From the NCBI GenBank assembly GCA_028671895.1, contig CM053801.1:16343375-16407374 (forward strand): a stretch of 64,000 bases of DNA. Direction: 5' to 3'. Source of the DNA: Oenanthe sinensis. Taxonomy: Eukaryota; Streptophyta; Magnoliopsida; Apiales; Apiaceae. Within the stretch, counting starts at the first letter, position 1. Each line of letters starts with the position of its first letter. Both the position numbers and the translations under genes were made by a program. The notes under the pieces were generated by a model, which searched no databases, had not been told where the DNA came from, and saw only the letters and a program-made list of their open reading frames with translations. Of the stretch, positions 24,544-34,025 are shown one piece after another.

Positions 24544-25637
24544 TACACATCGACGCACATCACCTGCACAAATAATTTTTATGCATGTTTCAAGGGAGCA
24601 GAATGGCGCAAAGCTTTGACAAATGAACTGTATCTTTGTGTGTTTGTGTATTTTGTGCACACCATATATTTTTCACAAATCAGACTGCACACCATATATT
24701 TTTCGAAAATCAGAATGTACATTATACATGGTAAATACATTACAATTTTTCCCCCTTCTGCTAAACTATAATATGTACAGACTACCATCATCATCTGTAG
24801 CCTACTGATACTAAGATGTCCGTGGTATAAGAGGTTGATGGCTCAAGTCTCAAGCGAAGATTATTTATAATAACCAATATATTCAGAGAAATTCTATCTA
24901 ACCGAATGCGTGAACATTGATATTGTACTTGATATCATTTAACAGTTTCTGATGAATTTAATAATTAACCCCTTCTTGATACATATTTCTAAAATGAATG
25001 AAAAATTGCTGGTGTATCTATCAAGTACTATTTTGCAAACACTTAAAACTGAAATTACATATCAACTCATTTCACCTTATGCAAGTACTCATTTTGCAAC
25101 TAAAACTGAAATTACATATCAACTCAATTCACCTTATGCACATTTTAAAAGCTTGGGGTATTTTTTTTCGAATAGTTCTTCTTAAGATATATTTATTAAG
25201 TATATAATAATTGAGAAACATTTTATGTTCATAAATTCAACTGTAGTCATAATAAAATTTTAGCCTAAAAAACAAAATAATATTTATGAGTGGAAATAGA
25301 ATTGAACATGTTACACAGAAAAAAGAAAATCCAGTTTAATGAGTTTGTATAATCTAGTGGGGTAAGCTCTAGAAGAATGAGTGGTTGCTCATGCACTTCA
25401 AGGATTTCCTTGGCTCCTTGCTATATCTGCACATCTTAAAAACAAAACAAAAAAACATCTGCCCCCTACCCCTTCTCCAAAAAAAAAAAAAAGTGAACCC
25501 CCCTAAGTGCATCCACACAAAGCCACATTATTTCTCTAAAAATTGTCTCTTGAAGTTTTGCAAAGAAAAGAAGAAGATGATAATGGTGGTGGGGTGGTGG
25601 TGTTCAAAGAAAAGAAAGTAGAGGGGGTCAAGGGAGG
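24544..25637. other. Intergenic region between J-protein and SGRL genes
   Basis: Contains the J-protein 3' UTR and the SGRL promoter. A short imperfect repeat (accatatatttttc) occurs twice at about 24660-24705. No gene recognised. Confidence 0.55.
25025..25140 (+). repeat. Two-unit tandem repeat of about 60 bp
   Basis: The block ending aaactgaaattacatatcaa ctca..ttcaccttatgca occurs twice in direct orientation (about 25025-25083 and 25084-25140), with a small internal deletion in the second unit. Non-coding; probably slippage. Confidence 0.75.
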
Positions 25638-25874
25638 ATGAGTATGCTGCTATCATGCAGTTTTATATGGCTAGTCATTGTATACGTTTTGTTTTGTCTC
25701 CAAATGGTTATAGAAGTAACTTCAAGTCTTCTTGTTCTTCAGTTCCCCCAGCAGCTATTGTTATGTTTTCTGACAGAGGATCCTCTTACAATCCCCTTGT
25801 TTTCCAGGTTCTTGATCCCCATTTCTTTGATATGTATTTCATGTAATGTAGATTACTTATTATACAATTCATGA
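25638..25874 (+). other. Upstream overlapping open frame at the SGRL start
   Basis: Two ATGs (25638, 25644) share a 78-codon frame that runs out of phase across the SGRL start codon and past the first exon. If the leader of the SGRL mRNA begins upstream of 25638, scanning ribosomes would meet these ATGs before the SGRL start at 25655/25667. In the spliced mRNA the frame would change at the exon-1 junction (25807). No homology; listed because it could dampen SGRL translation. Confidence 0.4.
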
Positions 25875-28800
25875 CTCTTTAAAATGTGTATCATATATTC
25901 ATATAGGACAATAGCACCTATGTGCTATTTTATTCCTATTTTATGCTCAGGACCTTGGGTTAACACATCTTGAAGATGTGACCATATATGTTTTTGTTAA
26001 TGAATTAGAAAATTTAGAGGCGAAACTACATCTTTCCTCTTAGACCATACTTCCGAGTGGCACATTTTAGGTATATGTTTGGTTTCATCTGGTTAGTTAA
26101 AGAGTAGCATGTAGGAGAGCAAGTGACACTTCCCTTAGCTTGTCATAGACTCTCTTCCCCGTATACCCAGTTTTAAAATATATTTTCTCAATATACCCAT
26201 TTCCATACAACATTTCCCAATATACCCAATTGTAGCTTTAACTTTTCAAAATTTTAAAGTGATGGGTCTCATTTAATATTATATTAATGTCATTCATATT
26301 TACTCACAGTGTTTTAGTCACCCACCAAATGTCAACAATATAATATGAATTCTGAAACAAAGATGAAGAATATTAAATGGGTGACATTTGGTGTGTGATT
26401 AAAACAAAGATGATTGTGAGTAAATATGAATGACACCAATATAATATTAAATGGGGTCCATCTCTTTAGAATTCTGAAAAATTAAAGCTACAATTGGGTA
26501 TACTGGGAAAGGTTGTATGGAAATGTGTATATTGAGAAAGCATATTTTAAAACTCGGTACATGGGGAAGGGAGTCTTCGAAATGAGAGTGATTTATGAAA
26601 TCTGCATGCAATTTAAATTTCATCATGTAATCATTCTCCAGTATACAAATTGTATATTGTAGATGACATAATTATGTGTTTACCTTTAGAAAGTAACAAA
26701 AGATGAATATAGAACTGTATATTTGTATGTATATGTGTATCTATGAAGAAGAAGAACAATCAGAATATATTCATTATCTCAATCTTACAACAGTGAACAT
26801 ATTACATATCTTTTTATACAAGTTAATGACCACTAACTCTAACTAGCTTGACAGCTAATATGACAGCTCAGCAGGAGTCTATCATGCTTTGTTGTAGTGT
26901 AACATCTCCCCTCAAGTTAGGAGGATAGAAGAAGTTAACAACTCCGAACTTGGATAGTGAGTAAGTGAGTTGAGCAGCAGATAAAGCTTTTGTAGAGAGA
27001 TCTGCAGGTTGATGAGAAGTACCAAGGTGATGCATTTGAATGATGCCAAGTTGAATTTTCTGTCAGATAAAATGGCAATCAATCTCAATGTGCTTGGTCC
27101 TTTCATGAAAAACAGGATTAGAGGCCAAGTACAAAGCAGATTTGTTGTCACAGTAGAGGAGAATCGAAAGTTCAACGAGATGATTCAAAGATTTGAGTAA
27201 AAAAATAAGCCACACAACTTCACAACTTATATCTGCAAGTGCACGATATTCAGATTCACTGGATGATCTAGAGACCAAGATTTGCTTCTTGCATTTCCAA
27301 TAAACAAGAGCGGAACTAAATTTAACACAATATCTAGTTAAAGAGGACCTAGTGAGTTTACAACCACCCCAATCAGCATCAGAATATACTTGTAGTTTGA
27401 GAGAGTTTGTTGTTGGAAATAGAATGCCTTGTCCATGAGCATTTTTAAGGTATCGAACAACCATGTATGCTGCTTGTAGGTGATCATGTTTAGGTTTAGA
27501 AATGAATTGAGTCAAAATATGAACATGATAGCAAAGCTCAGGCCTGAAGATAGTGAGATAGATCAGGCGATCAACTAATCTCCTATAGATTGAGATATCT
27601 TTAGAGAGCAAATTTGGAGAAGTAGATTTTTGCAAGTTGTGATTTTGCTCCATAGGGATAGTGGATGGTTTTGAAGCTAGCAGACCAGTACCATTAATAA
27701 TGTCTAGACAATACTTTCATTGATGCATTTATATACCCTGAGATGATCTTGTTATTTCAAGACCTAGAAAATATTTCATAGGTCCTAAATCTTTAATGTT
27801 GAATTGAGTATGAAGAAAAGCTTGGATCTCACTAATTAAAGTTGATGAATTTCCAGTAATAAAGATGTCATCATCATAAATCAGGATTGCAACAAAATCA
27901 GCACCTTTAGTAATTGTGAAAAGGCTGTGATCACATGGGTTTTGAGTCATACCAAAGAGTGAGAGAGCCTTATATAATTTGGTGTACCATTCCCTGGGAG
28001 CCTGTTTAAGGCCATAAATCGACTTTCTCAATCTGCAGATTAAAAGAGGATGAAACTGAAATGGTTTGCTGGTAAATGTATGAAGGCCAGGGGTAGTCTC
28101 ATGTAAACCTCTTCGTGGAGGTCACCATGCAGAAATGCATTGGTGACATCCATATGAATAAGTTTTCAGTTATGAGCAGCAGCCAAAGTAAGAAGTATTC
28201 TCAAAGTATTCATTTTAGCCACGGGGGAAAATGTCTCAAAATAGTCAACCCCACAAGTTTGAGTAAAGCCTTTAGCCACTAACCGGGCTTTATATTGCTC
28301 AACCTCTCCATTAGGTTTGTATTTAATTTTGTAAAGCCACTTACAATCAACAATGTTGGTATGAGCAGGCATAGACACTAAATCCCAAGTATGGGTTGAT
28401 TCTAAAGCTAGAATTTCAGATTTCATGGTATCACACTATACAGGATATTTAATAGCTTGAGAGTAAGTGTACGGAGCAGGAGTACTAGCAGTAGCAGTTA
28501 AAAATTTCTGATAAGGAGTAAAAGCATGATAAGAGTGGTGATTGTGCAAAGGATATGCAACTGTACCTGCGGTGTGCGTAGAGGATGGATTGGAAATCAT
28601 TGGAGGGAGATAAGTATAATCATTGAATTTAGATGGTATGTGTCGAACTCTAGAAGGTCGAATAAAAATATTTTATGAATCACGGCTAGAGGAAGAAATG
28701 CTACCGCTAGTAACCTCAGTAACAAGAACTGTAGTATTCTCAGTTGAGTTATCTATTATAGGAGTAATAACAACCTCGTTAACGGAAAAATTTGTGTCAG

Positions 28801-31800
28801 AAGGAAATAAAGTGGAAGGAGGTTCATTAGTAAAGAGGAAGGTATCTTCATCAAATTGAATATCCCTGGAAATGTGACATTTTCGAGTAACTAAATCCAT
28901 GACTATACTCATTTTTACCAAATGGATATCTTAAAAATAAACATGGAATCCCTCTAGGAGCTAGTTTGTCCTTAGGAACAACTGTGTTTGTCATATAACA
29001 CAAACACCCAAAGATTTTGAGTTCGTCATAGTTTGGAGGTTTTTGAAATAAAACCTCATACGGAGACTTAAAATTCAGTTGTTTAGAGGGAGTAATGTTA
29101 ATCAAATGAGCTATTGTGAGTATACAGTCACCCCAAAAAGATTGAGGTAAATGAGATTGAATTTTTAAAGATCTAGCAACATTTAGTAAGTGTAAATGCT
29201 TTCTTCTCACCAACCCCATTTTGCTGAGGGGTATAAGAACATGAAGTCTGATGTATAATACCTAAAGAAGCAAGATAAGAATCGAGATTATTATTGACAA
29301 ATTCAGTGTCATTATCTGAACGAAGTACTTGAATATTTGTATGAAACTGATTTGTAACTAAAACAATGAAATTCTTGACAGTAGACACAACTTGAGTTTT
29401 ATCAGATAAGAGAAGTCTTCAATAATGGTTAAAAACATTCGACATTACCGTGAATACATATTTTATAAGGGCCTCATATATCACAATGAATAAGGGCAAA
29501 CAAGTGAGAGCTAGAAGTAGAACTATCTGAGAAAGGTAGCCTAGCTGTTTGGCTTGATAACAAATGTCACAATATGAAAATAAAGTTGAAGAAATTTGAG
29601 ATACTTGTTGAATTTTAATAAGTACAGAGGTAGATGGGTGATCCAATCTAGCAAGCCAAAGTGCGGCCTGTTGAGAAGAGATAGACTGTTGAGAGGTATG
29701 AGCACGTGGAGGAGGACAACTGATTGAAAATTCATGATTATCTTTGTAGAGGCCTCCATCCAGTTTACCAATCTCTATTTTCCTCTTCTGGTGCAGGTCC
29801 TGCAAGGTACAATAGACAAAAGAGAACATAGCAGTACATGATTGTTGAGATGTGAGTTTAGGAATGGAGATAAGATTGCAATGAAAAGTTGATACACAGA
29901 GAACTTGAGATAACACAATATTATTAGGTAGATGAACAGTGCCACTGTGTGTGATTGTAGCTGAGTTACCATCAGGCAGATAAAGGATAGAGTTCATAAA
30001 GATAGGATTTTCTAGTAAGTGATAATGACAAGTGATATGATCGATAACACCAGAGTCTAATATCCAAGAGATATGACTTGTATCTTGTGTAGAGTGAAGT
30101 GTATGAGCTGATGAAACAGTAAAAGTAGTAACAGTACCTTGAGCATAAGATGAGATATTACCAACTAATAGAGAAGCAACCTCATTTTTATTACCATGCC
30201 AAGGAGATATGTGTTGAAGGCTAGATTGAATCATGTTAGTAATTTGTTGACACTGAGCTTCAGTAAAGGCTGAGGAGTGAGGTGGCCCTGAGGTAGGAAT
30301 AGATGATGTACTGACTTAAGCAGCCTTCTTATTTATATTCTGAGTACCATTTCTTGGTTTAGGTTCGGGATGGTCATGCAAACGGTGCCACTCAGGATAG
30401 TCATTCAAGTAAAAATACTTTTCTCGAACATGACCATTAGTATGACAGAAGTCACAATAAGCAACAAATTCATTGTGTACAGAAGGCTTCCTAATGCCAG
30501 AGACATTACTTGTGGTATATGATTTGTTCTTGTTACCAGGAACTCGAACATTCATGGCAACATTTTCTGTAACTTGGCAATGAAATGTACAATCTCTCTG
30601 TACATCTTCTTGTAACAACAAAGAATAAGCCTGAGTAAGACTTGGCAGAGGTTTCATCACGAGTAATTGACCTCGAATACTAGTGAATTGTTCATACTCA
30701 TTCAATTTCAGACTATAACCACATTCACAATTGGTATTAACACAAGAACATTTAGGAATAGAAAAAAAATCATCAATTTCATTAATTAGGGCATGAAATC
30801 TGGTAAAATAAGTAGTAACACTCATAGTGTCTTGAGATAACGAAGTCAACTCTTTCTTCAATTGAAAATCCTTAGAACATTACTTTGTGAAAAATGAACA
30901 GTAAGATCATCCCATATGTCTTTAGCAGTCGTAAAATATAGCACACTACTACAAATTTTCGGTGAAATGGAGTTCAATAACCAAGATATAACCATATCAT
31001 TACATCGATTCCACAAAGCATACAAAGAAGAATTAAGAGCAGGCTTGAATAAAGTACCATCAATCATGCCTAATTTGAGATTAGCATATAGTGCTAATTT
31101 CACAGATCTACTCCATTGTTGATAGTTCTGTTCAGTAAGTAGTTGAGTGACGAGTGTCATGCCTGGATTGTCACCATTTTGAAGAAAATATGGATGATTA
31201 GCATCAATAACAGTAGAATATGACAGTCGAGGCATGAACGATGTGAATCTCAAGCCGTAACTTGACGAGTTTGCTTTGATACCATGACAAAAGATGAATA
31301 TAGAACTGTATATTTGTATGTATATGTGTATCTATGAAGAAGAAGAACAATCAGAATATATTCATGCTCAAAGCTTTCGCTATAAATTTATAATGACAGC
31401 TCAGCTAAAGTGCCACCTCTGCGGGAGTCTATCATGCTTTGTTGTAGTGTAACAGAAAGTATATTTTATGTGTATAGAAATAGTGATCCTTCAATAGCAT
31501 CGACACAGATAGTTAGAAATATTATATCACTATGAAAATATTAAGTCTAATTTAGCGAAAAATAGTAGGATCTATAATGGGTTTGAACACAGAATCAAAC
31601 ATAAGATTGCTACATGCCTTCACGAATTCACCTATTAATTATGCCCTACCAGAATTCCATTTTGCCATACAAGAAGTCACGATTTGTAATTTGTAAATTA
31701 AACGATACGAACAGCTGTTTAACATTTTTTAGAGCATAGAATCCTAATGTACAACTAAACCAGTGGTAGCTGCCAAGTCTGCATTTATATAAACACAAGT

Positions 31801-33367
31801 TTACACACAATAGTTCAAATCCGTTTCCCCCAAGCCAAATGTACTTTTTTGTTGGTAAGCTAATTGTTTGATTATATGAACAAACTCAAGTTCTACAGTT
31901 TTAGTTATCTACTATGGCACTCAAAGTTTTCGCTATAAATTTATAATGAATATTTGATGTGTGGCTATTATTAGGCTGTTAGACTTTTGGGCCCTCCAGC
32001 ACGATTTGAAGCATCAAAGCTGAAAGTTGAATTTAAGGGCAAAGAGCCCAATCAATACACCAGAATTGTGCCAAGAACCTACACGCTCTCACATTGTGAC
32101 TTTACTGCTAACCTAACATTAACCATTTCTAGACTCATCCACCTTGATCAGGTAACATATACCTGTTTCTTTTAGGTAAACTTGCTTGTAGTTGATGCTA
32201 CAAACTCAATTATGTTCTGCTTGGTCTGTAGGAGCAGACGAGAGCAGCTAACAACATATTGTTATCATGTTGTTCATTTCAGTTCAGTATATTAGCAGAG
32301 GATGCTTAGTTTTATATTATTGTAATTTAAGCGTGAATGTTTGAATGACAGTTGAAAGGATGGTATAATAAAGATGATGTTGTGGCTCAGTGGATAGAAG
32401 TAAATGGAGATGTGTGTCTCGATATCCACTGCTATGTGAGTGGACCAAGTCCCTTACTAGACCTGGCTGCAGAGTTCAGATACCACATATTCTCCAAGGA
32501 GTTACCATTGGTAAGTCCAATGTATAATGGTTGACGCTAAACAAGCGCCTTTTATGGATCTACATTAGTCTTATTAACGTGAAAATGCATGGAAGTCTCC
32601 AAATATGAAGAAAGCTTTTGCGTAATACACTGGTGGCTAACCTAAAGTTTATTTCTATCTGGCACCTAAACTAGCATAGAGAATCAATGTAAGTTGAATA
32701 GTGTGTAGGGATTTTACACCACTTCATCTTATATTTATTGTCTATTTTCCTTCCCACCTGATGACCCGGCATTCTAATTTTAATCTTATATTCTTGAGAA
32801 CCTTGACAAGAAAAAGAATCAGTAATGATTATATCTAATTTTAATCTTATAATAAAAGTTTTGAGTTATAATATATTCCTTTACGATCTCTTGTTTGGGT
32901 ATATTGCTTAAATTAGAAACTATATAGAACTCTCTGTTTCTTATATCAGGTTTTAAAGGCTGTGCTGTATGGAGATTCAGCCTTTTTCAGCGAGCATCAA
33001 GAGTTAATGAATGCATCAGTTCGAGTTTATTTCCACTCTAGCTCTGAGAAATATAATCGTGTGGAGAGTTGGGGGCCACTTAAAGATGCTGCACAGGTAA
33101 ATAAATGCATGATTGTTATCACATACTATCAAAGTATGCATCATGAACAGCAGCATTATGTGTATGTTTTTACACTAAAACATTCACTTAATTTCATCAT
33201 CTAGTAAAATTGCATTCTAAAACTCCTAACTGTGCCCGACGTTTCAGGAAAGACAAGGAGATAATCAGAAGCACAATTTATTAGCCACGAAAGAAGTTCC
33301 TCATAATCAGAACAACTGCGGAAACCTGAGATCTCTGTTTCAAGCTCTCGTAGCTTTCCTACTATAA
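25667..33367 (+). CDS. SGRL: STAY-GREEN-LIKE magnesium dechelatase (SGRL)
   Basis: Five exons: 25667-25807, 31975-32151, 32352-32510, 32950-33096 and 33248-33367. They join to 247 residues. SGR-family proteins remove Mg from chlorophyll(ide) a in plastids; SGRL forms are described as preferring chlorophyllide a. The first exon encodes a Ser-rich plastid-targeting-like N terminus ending SSYNPLVFQ. The conserved core follows: RLLGPPARFEASKLKVEF, PRTYTLSHCDFTANLTLTIS, GWYNKDDVVAQW, DIHCYVSG, AAEFRYHIFSKELPLVL, VRVYFHSSSEKYNRVESWGP. The Cys-rich C-terminal motif of true SGR/NYE1 proteins is absent, which argues for SGRL. The tail (EVPHNQNNCGNLRSLFQ) is not one I recognise. An in-frame ATG at 25655 would add four residues. 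Intron 1 is 6167 bp, swollen by a MITE and a copia element; all junctions remain GT-AG. Confidence 0.9.
26147..26576. mobile_element. Foldback MITE in SGRL intron 1
   Basis: About 430 bp with long terminal inverted repeats. The left arm (agactctcttccccgtatac, then cagttttaaaatatatttt, acccatttccatacaac, accc aattgtagctttaa) is mirrored by the right arm (taaagctacaattgggtata, gttgtatggaaatgtg, ttttaaaactcgg, ggggaagggagtct). The pairing covers about 100 bp per arm, and the middle (tcattcatatttactcaca / tgtgagtaaatatgaatga) pairs too, so almost the whole element folds into one hairpin. No coding capacity and no clear target duplication, so the superfamily is unassigned. Confidence 0.72.
26694..26904 (-). 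repeat. 3' LTR of the copia element (211 bp)
   Basis: Shares its first 83 bp with the other LTR at all but one position (TA for TG at the very end) and its last 30 bp almost exactly. The middle section of about 87 bp differs completely from the corresponding short section of the 5' LTR. Confidence 0.88.
26905..26917 (-). other. Polypurine tract of the copia element
   Basis: On the minus strand the sequence cttgaggggaga directly precedes TGTTACAC, the LTR start. This is the standard position and composition for the plus-strand primer. Confidence 0.7.
27063..30234 (-). pseudogene. Degenerate copia pol (protease, integrase, RT, RNase H)
   Basis: Read on the minus strand in several frames. Protease-like segment with WILDSG near 30070, followed by a GAG-pre-integrase segment (LDHPSTS, 29640). 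Integrase core pieces lie at 29388-28851 (VLRSDNDTEF, TPQQNGVGEKK). RT N-part at 28426-28166 (YKARLVAKGFTQ, ETFSPVAK) and RT core at 28031-27729, with YGLKQAPREWY and the catalytic box YDDD at about 27868-27879. RNase H at 27653-27063 (YSDADWGG, SRSSSESEYRAL, CDNKSAL, RTKHIEID). The segments are separated by frameshifts and stops, so no full polyprotein can be made. The YxDD box has Asp at x, where copia RTs usually have Val. Confidence 0.88.
30316..31253 (-). pseudogene. Degenerate copia gag
   Basis: Two overlapping minus-strand frames, 31253-30858 and 30861-30316, together cover the N-terminal copia gag (DUF4219/UBN2-like: NYQQWSRSVKLAL, WDDLTVHFSQ, then TYFTRFHALINEID and YSLLLQEDVQR). A zinc-knuckle-like CDFCHTNGHVREKYFYL follows near 30440. 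Its spacing is C-x2-C-x4-H-x4-Y, so the fourth ligand of the usual CCHC is Tyr and the knuckle is damaged. The two parts are separated by a frameshift at about 30860. Confidence 0.82.
31266..31284 (-). other. Primer-binding site of the copia element
   Basis: Directly inside the 5' LTR the minus strand reads tggtatcaaagca, one mismatch from TGGTATCAGAGC, the complement of the 3' end of initiator tRNA-Met used by plant copia elements. Confidence 0.8.
31285..31454 (-). repeat. 5' LTR of the copia element (170 bp) with foreign patch
   Basis: Outer parts match the other LTR almost perfectly. The middle section at 31366-31396 is replaced by a block that matches the SGRL intron at 31919-31949 in 29 of 30 positions (ctcaaag-C/T-tttcgctataaattta). 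It also contains an extra segment aaagtgccacctctgcg absent from the other LTR. Confidence 0.85.
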
Positions 33368-34025
33368 CTTAGATGTTGCAATGCAATTAACATCAGTATA
33401 TAATTCTGGTAAGTCTAAAGTTAAAGCTACAATCAGCTTTTATAGAGTTGCATTCAAATTTTATTTGGAGGATCCGAGTATCGACTCCCAGTGATTTGTA
33501 GCCACAAATTTAGTTTCCAGAGTCGTGTATTTTTTTGTATCTGGACTCATTCATCAAATGAAATACTTGCTTGTCTTGTGAAATCAAGACACTAGATTTT
33601 TTCATGTTAAGGTTATTAGAACAAATACTACTTTATAAGTTTATAAGCTTGTTCAAATAATAATAATAATGTGTTTCTTTTTTATTGATGAAATTCATAC
33701 AGGTTGGAAAAAAATAAAATGAATAAAACGAGCCATATTTGGATTAATCGAATCGGTTGGTATTATTTGCAGGTTCTATCTCTATTAAATCGAGTTGGGG
33801 GTTTGTATCGCACATTCTCGTCCCTAACGGAAAAGAACTACTAGGGTGCTCTACTTCAAATAAACAAGAAAATATACATTCGCAATCTCATAAATCTTTT
33901 ACATACACACTCATTCAATGGCTAACAAACCAAGCAGTCAGATACAAAGGTCCATAATCATCCACGTTTATTGAAGGAATCATCTCAATATAAATGTCCA
34001 ATGAAACTAAGAGTGCACTACAATT
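33368..34025. other. Convergent intergenic region SGRL/TOL
   Basis: The 3' flanks of SGRL (plus) and TOL (minus) face each other over 658 bp. AT-rich, with a short aataataataat run near 33660. The frame at 33757-33957 has no recognisable homology. Confidence 0.6.

Larger units (their letters stand above)
26694..31454 (-). mobile_element. Ty1/copia LTR retrotransposon in SGRL intron 1 (antisense)
   Basis: A 4.76-kb element flanked by the perfect 5-bp target duplication GAAAG (26689-26693 and 31455-31459). LTRs lie at 26694-26904 (3' LTR in element orientation) and 31285-31454 (5' LTR). They begin TGTTACACTAC; the outer end of the 5' LTR is CA, and of the 3' LTR TA. The primer-binding site reads tggtatcaaagca on the minus strand just inside the 5' LTR and fits initiator tRNA-Met. 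A polypurine tract (gaggggaga) precedes the 3' LTR. Domain order gag, protease, integrase, reverse transcriptase, RNase H identifies Ty1/copia. All coding regions are broken by stops and shifts, so it is not autonomous. It lies opposite to SGRL. Confidence 0.92.
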
